Shown: in pieces, positions 36,714 through 45,241 of the stretch | Numbering within the stretch: the first letter of the stretch is position 1 | Layout of the letters: each line of letters opens with the position of its first letter | Assembly (NCBI GenBank): GCA_002428965.1 | Contig: DIYI01000016.1 | Location: 145,255-209,254 of the forward strand | Direction of reading: 5' to 3' | Origin: Jejuia sp. UBA6058 | GTDB taxonomy: Bacteria > Bacteroidota > Bacteroidia > Flavobacteriales > Flavobacteriaceae | Length of the DNA: 64,000 bases | The notes under the pieces: model-generated | The model's input: only the letters and a program-made list of their open reading frames with translations | Told to the model about the DNA's origin: nothing | Databases searched by the model: none | Made by a program: the position numbers and the translations under genes

Positions 36714-39119
36714 ATGAAAACTATTATTCAAATTATCGTAACGTTTATATGCACATTATCCATGGCTCAATCTACTATTACAGGAATAGTTGTAGATGAT
36801 AATCTACAAGTAATTCCAGGAGCAATTGTGTCGCTTTATAATTCAGATAAATCTGTATTTGTAAAAGCTGCAATAACTGATGATGACGGCAAATTTTCTA
36901 TTAAAAACATAGCGGATGGAGATTATATTCTAAATATAAAAAGCTTAGGTTTTAAAATTTATGACACATCCATTTTCAAAATCTCAAATTCGGATAAAGA
37001 TTTTGAAGGGATACAATTAACACCTGCTTCTGAAGACTTAGATGAAGTTGTTGTTACTGCTGAAAAACCAATGGTACAAGTTTTGGCTGACAAAACGGTT
37101 TTTAATGTTCAAAATTCTATAAATGCTACTGGAGATTCTGGTTTTGAACTATTAAGAAAAGCACCTGGAGTAATTATTGACAATAATGATAATTTAATTG
37201 TAGAAGGAAAAACTGGAGTACTGGTTTACATTGATGATAAACCTTCCATTTTAAGAGGTGAAGATTTAACCAATTACTTAAAAAGTATCCAATCTAGCGA
37301 TATAGAATCTATTGAAATCATCACACAACCTTCATCAAAATATGATGCTGAAGGAAATGCGGGCATTATAAATATAAAGTTTAAGCGAGACAAAAGTCTT
37401 GGAACAAATGGAACTATTGCCTCTGGTTTAACCTATGGAGAGTTTGCCCGTGTAAATAATTCTGCCTCTTTTAATAGTAGAAGTAAAAAAACTAATTTTT
37501 ACGGCACCTTTAGTAATCGATTTGGAGAAAGCCTTGGCTTTATTAACCTTTTCAGACAGCAAAACAACACTATTTTTGATGCTCGTACAGAAACCATCTA
37601 TGATAATTTAAATAACAACGCCAGATTTGGTTTTGACTGGTATAGTTCGAAAAAATCTACTTTCGGTGCTATTGTTTCTGGTAATTTTTCAGATAATAGT
37701 TCATTTGCAGATTCTCGAACTCCAATTATTCCTTTAGGAAATTCAAATCCAGATCAAGTACTTGTAGCGTCTAGTGATACCGAAAACAACGTTTCTAACC
37801 TTTATGCAAATGTAAATTATAAATTTTCGGGTGATAATGATGTTTCTTTGAATATAGATGTTGATTTTGGAAGATATTCTAGAGACAGAGAAAACCTGCA
37901 GCCAAATCAATACTTTAATGGTAATGAAACTCAAATTATAGATGAAATCATAAACTTTATGGTTACGCCTATTGACATTGACCTATTTACATCTAAGATT
38001 GACTATGAGCAACAATTTCTAAAAGGTACATTAGGTTTTGGTGGTAAGTTCTCTAAAGTTGTAACCGAAAATCAATTTGATTTTTACGATCGTGTAAGCG
38101 GGCAAGATATTTTAAATGCAGAACGCACTAACGATTTTCAATATGATGAAAAAATCAACGCTTTATACTTTAACTACAGCTATAAATTTAAAAAGTGGAA
38201 CATGCAATTTGGATTGCGTATGGAAAACACTGAATCTGATGGTATTCTTACTAGTCTTCAACAAGACCAAAATAATCGTGTAAAACGCAGTTATACAGAT
38301 TGGTTTCCTAGTGGAGGGATAACATATCAATTAAAACAAAAAAATTCTTTTGCCTTAAACTACAGTAGACGTATTCAAAGACCAAACTACGCTAGCTTAA
38401 ATCCTTTTGAATATAAGATTGATGAGCTATCATTTAGTAAAGGAAATCCGTTCTTACAACCACAATACACTGATAATCTAAAACTATCGCATACATTTAA
38501 TTACCGCTTAACCACATCAATCAGTTATAGTTTTGTAAAAGATTATTTTGCAAAAATCACTGAGGCTGTTGGTCAGAATCAAAACTTTCTAATCACAAGA
38601 AATGTTGCCAATCAAAAGGTAATAAATCTAGGTGTTAGTTATCCAACAAGTTTTAATAAGTGGTGGAGTATCTATTTCAGCTTAAATGCTTACAGAAGTA
38701 TTTTTGAAGCTACAAATCCAGATTTTCTTCCCATTTCACAAAACACTTTAAGTTTTTATGCTCAAAACACCTTTAAACTACCAAAAGGGTTTAGAGCAGA
38801 GGTATCTGGTTGGTACAGTTCGCCTTCTATCTGGGGAGGCACTTATCAAACCAAAAGTTTAGGTTCATTAAATATTGCTTGTCAAAAGAAATTTATGGAT
38901 GATAAAATTACAGCAAGATTAAGCTTCAACGATGTATTATTTACTTCACCTTGGCGGGGTATTACAGAATTCGGCAACCTAACCATCAATGGTAATGGTG
39001 GTGGAGATAGTAGACAGGTGCGGTTTAACTTAAGTTACAATTTTGGTAGTAATGAAGTTAAAAAAGCCAGAAAAAGAAAAACTGGTTTAGAGGATGAAAA
39101 AAATAGAATAAACGGTTAA
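36714..39119 (+). CDS. Outer-membrane beta-barrel receptor with CarboxypepD-like and plug domains
   Basis: An 801-residue protein of the Bacteroidota TonB-receptor-like group. It has a signal peptide (ending CTLSMAQS), a CarboxypepD-regulatory-like domain (about 20-105: STITGIVVDDNLQVIPGA, DGKFSIKNIADGDY), a plug (DEVVVTAEKPMVQVLADKTVF, then SSDIESIEIITQPSSKYDAEGNAGIINI) and an outer-membrane barrel of the OMP_b-brl_3 kind. The frame also opens three codons earlier with TTG, but the ATG at 36714 gives a normal signal peptide. The substrate is unknown. It is divergent from a LytS/LytTR pair, which may regulate it. Confidence 0.87.
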   Translation: MKTIIQIIVTFICTLSMAQSTITGIVVDDNLQVIPGAIVSLYNSDKSVFVKAAITDDDGKFSIKNIADGDYILNIKSLGFKIYDTSIFKISNSDKDFEGIQLTPASEDLDEVVVTAEKPMVQVLADKTVFNVQNSINATGDSGFELLRKAPGVIIDNNDNLIVEGKTGVLVYIDDKPSILRGEDLTNYLKSIQSSDIESIEIITQPSSKYDAEGNAGIINIKFKRDKSLGTNGTIASGLTYGEFARVNNSASFNSRSKKTNFYGTFSNRFGESLGFINLFRQQNNTIFDARTETIYDNLNNNARFGFDWYSSKKSTFGAIVSGNFSDNSSFADSRTPIIPLGNSNPDQVLVASSDTENNVSNLYANVNYKFSGDNDVSLNIDVDFGRYSRDRENLQPNQYFNGNETQIIDEIINFMVTPIDIDLFTSKIDYEQQFLKGTLGFGGKFSKVVTENQFDFYDRVSGQDILNAERTNDFQYDEKINALYFNYSYKFKKWNMQFGLRMENTESDGILTSLQQDQNNRVKRSYTDWFPSGGITYQLKQKNSFALNYSRRIQRPNYASLNPFEYKIDELSFSKGNPFLQPQYTDNLKLSHTFNYRLTTSISYSFVKDYFAKITEAVGQNQNFLITRNVANQKVINLGVSYPTSFNKWWSIYFSLNAYRSIFEATNPDFLPISQNTLSFYAQNTFKLPKGFRAEVSGWYSSPSIWGGTYQTKSLGSLNIACQKKFMDDKITARLSFNDVLFTSPWRGITEFGNLTINGNGGGDSRQVRFNLSYNFGSNEVKKARKRKTGLEDEKNRING

Positions 39120-39136
39120 ATAATATCAAAAATCAA

Positions 39137-40021
39137 CTATGGAGAAATAAAGCTGTCTATTTCCTCTTTAGAAAACTTGGGATTTGCACCTTCGCTTTGA
39201 GCCACTAGAGCTCCGACCCCACATGCATAATCAACTGCATATTGCGGAGGTGCATCATTCAACAATTTACTAATTAAAGTACCCAGAAATGCATCACCCG
39301 CACCAACAGTATCTTTTACTTTTATTTGGTAACCGCTATTATAATATAATTCGCCATTATATAATAAAACAGCACCATGCTCCCCTTTGGTAACACAAAT
39401 GTGACTTGTACCTGTTTCTTCAGAAATAAACTTAATATTCTGCTCTAGTCCTTTATATTTTGAATCTAAATAACCCGCTACTTCATATAGTTCTTCATCG
39501 TTAAACTTAATAAAATCTGCCATTTTCATTAACTTAATTAAAGTATTTTGGGAGTAATGAGGAGGTCTCAAATTTAAATCAAATATGTTGTAATTGGACA
39601 ACGCTATTAAACTAGAAAGTGTTTCATGAGAAACGGTGTCGCGAGTAATTAAACTTCCAAATACTAGCGCATCAGCTTTAGAAACAACAGTCTTTAATTC
39701 TTCTGTTAACTCTATTTTATCCCAAGCCCTAGGATGTTCAATTTCATAGGTTGCAGAACCTTTACTATTGAGTGATACTGTTACCTCTCCTGTACTGTAT
39801 CTATTTTTTTTTTGAAGAAATGCAGTTTCTAACTCATTGACTTTAAAATAGTCCATTAGGTTTTGTCCATTTTCATCATTCCCAATGGCGCTTATCATAA
39901 GAACTTTATTACCAAAAGCGTGTAATCTTAAAGCAACATTTAGAGGAGCGCCTCCTATTTTTTTATTTCCATCTGGAAAAATATCCCATAAAACTTCACC
40001 AAAACAAACAATTTCCGACAT
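39137..40021 (-). CDS. PfkB-family sugar kinase, probably fructokinase
   Basis: A 294-residue ribokinase-fold enzyme. The N-terminal FGEVLWDIFPDGNKKIGGAPLNVALRL is the fructokinase-type start with the di-Gly substrate loop, and DTVGAGDAFLG near 246 is the PfkB signature with the catalytic Asp. It is the last gene of a three-gene operon with a sucrose-phosphate-synthase-like GT4 enzyme and a phosphatase-glycosidase fusion. Fructose released by the glycosidase would be its natural substrate, giving fructose-6-phosphate that the synthase could reuse. It is 5 bases downstream of the GT gene. Confidence 0.9.
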   Translation of the reverse strand: MSEIVCFGEVLWDIFPDGNKKIGGAPLNVALRLHAFGNKVLMISAIGNDENGQNLMDYFKVNELETAFLQKKNRYSTGEVTVSLNSKGSATYEIEHPRAWDKIELTEELKTVVSKADALVFGSLITRDTVSHETLSSLIALSNYNIFDLNLRPPHYSQNTLIKLMKMADFIKFNDEELYEVAGYLDSKYKGLEQNIKFISEETGTSHICVTKGEHGAVLLYNGELYYNSGYQIKVKDTVGAGDAFLGTLISKLLNDAPPQYAVDYACGVGALVAQSEGANPKFSKEEIDSFISP

Positions 40022-40026
40022 AAATT

Positions 40027-41301
40027 TTAAAAAATATTGGATTCCATAGTTTGCTGGTTGATCGAATTCCTAAATACTTGTAACATACGTTTTGCTATTC
40101 CTGTCCATCCAAAATTTCGTCGTGCAAAACGTGCCCCTTCTACAGAAAGTTCGTTTCTTAAAGTCGGATATAATAGAGGCATAGACATCATAGCTCCAAA
40201 TTCTAAAGGGCGATGTGGATCAGCAAAAAGCGCTTGATTTCCAAAATCAATCAAATCATACAATCCGCCATGAACTGTTACTACACTTGGTGTACCACAA
40301 GCCATAGCTTCAATCGCAACCATTCCAAACGGTTCATAACGTGAAGGCATTGCAAAAATATTGGCCGCACGATATACATTTGCCAAATCTTCATCTGCGA
40401 TATAATTCTTCCATTTAATCTTATCGTTAACATCCAATTCAGTGGCGAGCTTCTTTAGTTTTTTAATACCTTCCTTATCCTGTTCAGAGTCGCCACCAAC
40501 AGCGGCAACTAAACGCGCCTCTGGAACCAATTCAAATACAGTAGGCAACGCTTTTATCAATAGGTCATAACCTTTATTATGTGCCATTCTTCCCAGAGCC
40601 AAAATATCGGTAGGATGAATGTCATATTTTGCCCTTATTTTGTCATTTTCTTTAGAGGGTACTGGAAAAAATCTATTCTCATCAATTCCAGGAGGAATCA
40701 TGGAACAATTTCTAGGCAAAACATCATATTGTTGTGTTAACAAATCCACTTGCGGCAATGTAGTAGCAATAATATGATTACACATTTGATAAACGAAATA
40801 TTCCTTTCTAATACGCTCTTTAAAACGATAGGTTTTCTCCATTTCCTTTTCTTCCATATCGCTTCCCATAGTGTGCTGCTTCCACCAGCCCAAAGAGTGA
40901 GGCGTATGCACATGAGAAATACCTAATTCCTCAGCAATTTTTTGACCTGCCCAACCTGCATCCCAATAATGAGAATAGACAATATCGTACTTCTTATTTT
41001 CTTTTTTAATGGCCGCTAAAGTATTGGTAACAAACTTTTTAAGATGATCGTGCATATCCTCTTTTCGAATGAATTCTTTTCCACCAAAAGGAATCCGCCA
41101 TACACTAAAATTATCATCAACAAAATCATATTCTGGTTGATCTTCGAACTGCCGCGTTACCAAATCTACATTACGTCCTAGTCTACTAAAACGATCTGCC
41201 AACTCCAAGACATAAACCACTTGCCCTCCTGTATCGGGTTTTCCAAGCTCTGGATTTGCAGCAACATATCCATGTAAAGAGATCATTAAAATTGATTTCA
41301 T
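40027..41301 (-). CDS. GT4 glycosyltransferase, sucrose-phosphate-synthase-like
   Basis: A 424-residue GT-B enzyme. The N-terminal block ISLHGYVAANPELGKPDTGGQVVYVLELA is shared with the glucosyltransferase domain of sucrose synthases and sucrose-phosphate synthases (the GGQVVY loop binds the acceptor sugar). HTPHSLGWWKQHTMGS follows, and the nucleotide-sugar EX7E motif is in PSRYEPFGMVAIEAMACGTP. The enzyme would transfer a hexose from an NDP-sugar to fructose-6-phosphate or a similar acceptor; mannosylfructose-phosphate synthase is the main alternative. The next gene upstream encodes a matching sugar-phosphate phosphatase, and the next one downstream a fructokinase, which fits a sucrose-type disaccharide pathway. 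Confidence 0.83.
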   Translation of the reverse strand: MKSILMISLHGYVAANPELGKPDTGGQVVYVLELADRFSRLGRNVDLVTRQFEDQPEYDFVDDNFSVWRIPFGGKEFIRKEDMHDHLKKFVTNTLAAIKKENKKYDIVYSHYWDAGWAGQKIAEELGISHVHTPHSLGWWKQHTMGSDMEEKEMEKTYRFKERIRKEYFVYQMCNHIIATTLPQVDLLTQQYDVLPRNCSMIPPGIDENRFFPVPSKENDKIRAKYDIHPTDILALGRMAHNKGYDLLIKALPTVFELVPEARLVAAVGGDSEQDKEGIKKLKKLATELDVNDKIKWKNYIADEDLANVYRAANIFAMPSRYEPFGMVAIEAMACGTPSVVTVHGGLYDLIDFGNQALFADPHRPLEFGAMMSMPLLYPTLRNELSVEGARFARRNFGWTGIAKRMLQVFRNSINQQTMESNIF

Positions 41302-41322
41302 ATTAGTAAGATTTTAGTGTTT

Positions 41323-43404
41323 TTATTTAATAATTTTCAGGTCGTGGCAAGCCGAAATATATTGTGCTGCTGACCACGCTTGATATGCTTTACCCATAGG
41401 TTTTCCTGTAGTACCATGTGCCCATTCGGTAAATTCCCACTCGTGGTTAATACCTTCTTTGTTAATTAGAGCGAGCTTATACAATTCTGAAATTGCTACA
41501 TCCTTCAATCCTAACTTATTGACAAATTTCACCCAAAAACCGCCAACAAATGGCCATATACCACCATTATGGTAATGATTAGGTAAATTCAATAGATTCA
41601 CAGTGTAATAAGGTCTCCAATCGGGATCTCCAGGGCTTACCACAGGATATACGTTGGCTACAGGATAAGGATCGTTAACCCCAACTCCTAACATAAACTT
41701 GAATGTTTGATGTGCTTTTTCAGAATCAATAGTACCATGTAAAAAGGCTAAAATATTCCCAAGAGTATCACATCTCCAACTAAAGTCAAATGGTGTAGTT
41801 TGTGCAATTAAATATGATGTATCCCCAAGCGTAAATTGCTTTTCCGCAAAAGACACAGATTGAAATAATTGTTGTTGCGTGGAAGGCCAAAAATTTTGAA
41901 CAATTTCCTTTTTAATCACTTGAGACCAACGTATGTATTCTCCAGCCTGCTCATGATCGCCTAGCATCTCCAAAAGTCTTCCATAGCATACGTTCGAGCG
42001 ATACCATAAAATTTCATCGTATAGTATGTTGTAACTTCTTCCGAATAAATCTGTCCAATCTCCTGCTTCTGGTATTTCTAAAAGTGCATCATTGTTACTA
42101 TCATGAGCCCCCAACCAACGCATAGTCTCCTTAATATCTGAAATATATTTTCTCAGAAAATCAATATCCTTTGTTACATTAACATATTCATAAAAGGCAA
42201 TAACCACCCAAATACCACTATCGATTGAACAAATACCACCAACACCAGAATAATCAGGAACATTATCTTTTATTCTCACATTTGATGGAATTTGTCCGTT
42301 CCTCGATATATGCTCCAACAAGGTTTCTAATGTTTGACGTTGACATTTGTGAATCTCTTCATCATGAATTAATGATAACGACCCAATTACTGTTATGGCG
42401 CCATCTCTAGCCCATACGCTATAGTAATTTTCATCAGTACCATGAGCTACGTTGTCATCAATAGAGCAAGCCGAAAAACCTAATGGTGTAATATTCTTTT
42501 TAAGGGCTTCTACCGCCTTAACATAGCCTTCTTTTATAAGGGCCAATTTTTCATCTTCATCTTCAAGGGCAATTACCTCTAATTCTTTTTTAATAAAAAA
42601 ATCATCACTATGGTCTACAGTACTTTTTACTTTTGCTTCTTCAGGTATAACACCGAAGTAAATTAACCCTTCTATAACGCCATCTCCCCGTTCTTGCTCT
42701 GAATGGTATACTTTTCGATGTTTAGTATATTGATACAATTCTTCATGCGCATTTGAAACTACGATGCCATGAACATCCTTTAAATCGAACATAGCGGAAT
42801 CATTGCCACTATCTCCAGCAACAAGTACTTCACTTGATTTCAAGTCTAATTTTTTGAGTAACCATTGGAGTGCATTGGCTTTGTTTGCAAATTTTGGCAA
42901 TACATCTAGATACTTATCTTGCGAGTACACCACATTTACATCCATATTGGCATTGGCAAAATCCTCTTCTATATCATCTATAAGGCTGGAGCTTGCATTA
43001 TGAAAAAAATAACTTCTTTTATATGCATGTTGAAATCTAGAAGGTTGTTCACTTACAGGATGCTTTATTTTAGTAACAATGTCCTCCACTTTTTTTAAGT
43101 CCCATCCGTCATCCAAAACATCATTAAATTCTTTAACTACATGTTTTTCTGCAAAATTGTAAATATGCGTACCTACCCCGGAGATTATATAATTTGGCTC
43201 AGGAAGAATACCTCGTTCAATTAAATCTAAAACATCATCAATTAAACGTCCTGTATTATATGCTAGTAAAACACCCTTAGGTTTAAAATTTTCCCATACA
43301 TTCTTGAAGTTACTTTTGAAGGTGTGAAAATCAATTAATGTGTTATCTATATCGAATGACAATAATTGAATATTTTCTGAAGTTTCGGTATAGGTTTTAC
43401 TCAT
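41323..43404 (-). CDS. Fusion of HAD-IIB sucrose-phosphate-phosphatase-like domain with GH100-like glycosidase
   Basis: This 693-residue protein has two enzymes in one chain. Residues about 12-265 are a HAD phosphatase of the sucrose-phosphate phosphatase kind: D18-I-D20-N-T motif I, then GDSGND at 197-202. After a charged linker (about 265-290), residues 290-690 form an (alpha/alpha)6-type glycosidase with WARDG at 331-335, PEAGDWTDLFGR, and NHYHNGGIWPFVGGFW, which resembles the YHNGG-WP motif of neutral invertases (GH100). One half would make a free disaccharide from its phosphate; the other could cleave it. No signal peptide, so it is cytosolic. It is the first gene of the operon with the GT4 synthase and fructokinase. 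The debranching-enzyme family is the alternative for the second half. Confidence 0.78.
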   Translation of the reverse strand: MSKTYTETSENIQLLSFDIDNTLIDFHTFKSNFKNVWENFKPKGVLLAYNTGRLIDDVLDLIERGILPEPNYIISGVGTHIYNFAEKHVVKEFNDVLDDGWDLKKVEDIVTKIKHPVSEQPSRFQHAYKRSYFFHNASSSLIDDIEEDFANANMDVNVVYSQDKYLDVLPKFANKANALQWLLKKLDLKSSEVLVAGDSGNDSAMFDLKDVHGIVVSNAHEELYQYTKHRKVYHSEQERGDGVIEGLIYFGVIPEEAKVKSTVDHSDDFFIKKELEVIALEDEDEKLALIKEGYVKAVEALKKNITPLGFSACSIDDNVAHGTDENYYSVWARDGAITVIGSLSLIHDEEIHKCQRQTLETLLEHISRNGQIPSNVRIKDNVPDYSGVGGICSIDSGIWVVIAFYEYVNVTKDIDFLRKYISDIKETMRWLGAHDSNNDALLEIPEAGDWTDLFGRSYNILYDEILWYRSNVCYGRLLEMLGDHEQAGEYIRWSQVIKKEIVQNFWPSTQQQLFQSVSFAEKQFTLGDTSYLIAQTTPFDFSWRCDTLGNILAFLHGTIDSEKAHQTFKFMLGVGVNDPYPVANVYPVVSPGDPDWRPYYTVNLLNLPNHYHNGGIWPFVGGFWVKFVNKLGLKDVAISELYKLALINKEGINHEWEFTEWAHGTTGKPMGKAYQAWSAAQYISACHDLKIIK

Positions 43405-43467
43405 GTAAAGTTTTTAAGATTTGTCAATTTTTGATCATTTTTCGATAAAATAAGGCTTTAATGCGTG

Positions 43468-43504
43468 AAAAACAAGACAAAATAGCCGAAATCGGCTTGT
43501 TTTT
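43468..43504 (-). other. Hairpin with U-run in the leader of the disaccharide operon
   Basis: AAAAACAAG (43468-43476) pairs with CTTGTTTTT (43496-43504), and GCCGA (43485-43489) with TCGGC (43492-43496), giving two mutually exclusive or stacked hairpins about 65 bases before the start codon. A transcriptional attenuator or a terminator is possible. No regulator is known. Confidence 0.4.
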
Positions 43505-43600
43505 AGAAACTCATAAATTAAGAATAAACCAATACGAATTCGTAAACTATCAGATTACAATTTTACAGATTACATAATTTGAAAATTGAATAAAGGGATA

Positions 43601-43640
43601 AAAAAAGAGCCAATTCAATAATTGAATTGGCTCTTTTTTT
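43601..43640 (-). terminator. Strong bidirectional terminator after the AAA ATPase gene
   Basis: AAAAAAGAGCCAATTCAAT (43601-43619) and its perfect complement (43621-43639) form a 19-bp stem ending in a T-run on both strands. It ends the long minus-strand cluster whose last gene stops at 43655. Confidence 0.9.
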
Positions 43641-43654
43641 ATCGTGTTCTTTTT

Positions 43655-45172
43655 TTAAATACCACTTATAAAACTACCATAAGGATCTTTAAACTGCATA
43701 CCTTCAGAAAAACGATGTTTGCTTAATTGCTTGTACTCCGCCAATGCCCAAAGGACAAATTCTTTTACAAAATAGGAGTCCTCCTTCTTCAAATTTGGTT
43801 GATATTTCCCCAATAAATCATCTAAAGGTGAAATTGCATCGAGCATGTTTCTATATTCCTTGTCTCTTAAATCGTCTAACAATTCAAAACCTTCTTTCTG
43901 GTGAAAAAACCAAGAGACAATATCATCATAAGGCGTTTCTTCGTCCTGCTTTTTTAATTTTTCTATTTTAGGAAAGAATTCAACAAACAGATTCTTAACC
44001 GCTTCTCCTATTAGATTAAAAGCTACAACGGCAGCCCCTTCTTGCTCTCCTTCATAAACCAACTCTACTTTACCTGTAATGGAAGGAATCATTCCAATAA
44101 AATCACTTAAACGCAATATAGTATGTTGATCTCCTGAAATCAATGCACGTCGCTCTGCTGTACTCAATAAATTTTCAAAAGCAGTAATGCTTAACCTAGC
44201 ACTTACTCCTGATTTGGCATCAATATATTCACTATCGCGCGCCTCAAAAACAATTTGCTCTAAAAGGTCTTTTGCCAAATCGGGAACTAGTATATTCTCT
44301 TTTTGACCTTGAACTAAATTAGCTTCTTGTTCTGTTATGAGTCTCGCGGTCTCAATATCCTCTGGATAATGTGTTAAAATTTGCGAACCAATTCTATCCT
44401 TTAATGGCGTCACAATACTTCCTCTGTTTGTATAATCTTCTGGATTTGCAGTAAATAAAAATTGAATATCTAAAGGTAATCGTACTTTAAACCCTCTAAT
44501 TTGAATATCGCCCTCTTGAAGAATATTAAACAAAGCCACTTGAATCCTAGCTTGTAAATCTGGCAACTCATTAATCACAAAAATGCAACGATTAGCCCTA
44601 GGAATCATACCATAGTGAATCACGCGGTCGTCTGCATAACTTAACTTTAAATTAGCTGCTTTTATAGGATCCACATCGCCAATAATATCTGCCACAGTAA
44701 CATCTGGAGTTGCTAACTTTTCAGCAAAACGTTCACTTCTATGCAACCAAGCTATTGGCGTATCATCACCTTTTTCTTTGATGATTTCAATCGAGTATCT
44801 AGAAATTGGATTGAATGGATCATCGTTTACTTCCGAACCTTCAACAATTGGAATATATTCATCTAACAGATTGAGCATTAATCGCGCTAATCTTGTTTTT
44901 GCCTGCCCACGTAACCCTAACAAATTGATGTTATGACGCGATAAAATAGCGCGTTCCAATTCAGGTATCACTGTATTCTCATAACCATGAACACCTTCAA
45001 AAGTGGTCTCTTTATTTTTTATTTTTTTAATCAGATTATCACGTAATTCGTCCTTAATAGATTTTGATACGTAACCTGTTTGTTTTAATTCTCCTAATGT
45101 TATAGGCCTCTCCCTAACCCTCTCCAGAGGAGAGGGAACTGTTATATTATTACTCTTTTCCTTATTGCTCAT
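43655..45172 (-). CDS. MoxR/ChlI-type AAA+ ATPase
   Basis: A 505-residue AAA+ protein. Walker A is in NLLGLRGQAKTRLARL (near 93-108), Walker B and sensor in RCIFVINELPDLQARIQVALFNILQEG, and QFLFTANPEDYTNRGSIVTPLKDRIGS holds the sensor-1 Asn and Arg residues of the magnesium-chelatase/MoxR clade. MoxR ATPases work with VWA-domain partners in protein or metal-cofactor maturation; such a partner (45230-46360) is encoded immediately upstream. Residues 12-24 (VPSPLERVRERPI) are encoded by a GC-rich hairpin repeat (45105-45139) that elsewhere is intergenic, so the start of this gene has absorbed a repeat. The client of this pair is unknown. Confidence 0.85.
   Translation of the reverse strand: MSNKEKSNNITVPSPLERVRERPITLGELKQTGYVSKSIKDELRDNLIKKIKNKETTFEGVHGYENTVIPELERAILSRHNINLLGLRGQAKTRLARLMLNLLDEYIPIVEGSEVNDDPFNPISRYSIEIIKEKGDDTPIAWLHRSERFAEKLATPDVTVADIIGDVDPIKAANLKLSYADDRVIHYGMIPRANRCIFVINELPDLQARIQVALFNILQEGDIQIRGFKVRLPLDIQFLFTANPEDYTNRGSIVTPLKDRIGSQILTHYPEDIETARLITEQEANLVQGQKENILVPDLAKDLLEQIVFEARDSEYIDAKSGVSARLSITAFENLLSTAERRALISGDQHTILRLSDFIGMIPSITGKVELVYEGEQEGAAVVAFNLIGEAVKNLFVEFFPKIEKLKKQDEETPYDDIVSWFFHQKEGFELLDDLRDKEYRNMLDAISPLDDLLGKYQPNLKKEDSYFVKEFVLWALAEYKQLSKHRFSEGMQFKDPYGSFISGI
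45105..45139 (-). repeat. GC-rich hairpin repeat inside the AAA ATPase coding sequence
   Basis: CCCTCTCC-AGA-GGAGAGGG (45118-45136) is a perfect 8-bp hairpin preceded by GGCCTCTCCCTAA. This sequence type (CCCTCTCC...GGAGAGGGTTAGGG) is a familiar intergenic repeat in Bacteroidota. Here it is read in frame and encodes part of the peptide SPLERVRERPI. Confidence 0.7.
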
Positions 45173-45199
45173 ATTTTTTATTTTGTTATTTCGAGTGTT

Positions 45200-45241
45200 T
45201 CTCCCCTTTGGGGAGATAAAGAGGGGCCTCTACCCCCTTAT
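45200..45241. repeat. GC-rich hairpin repeat spanning the VWA stop codon
   Basis: CTCCCC-TTT-GGGGAG (45201-45215) is followed by GAGGGGCCTCTACCCCCTTA, a second hairpin. It belongs to the same G/C-rich style as the repeat 65 bases away. The stop codon of the VWA gene (45230-45232) and its last codons lie inside it. Confidence 0.65.
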
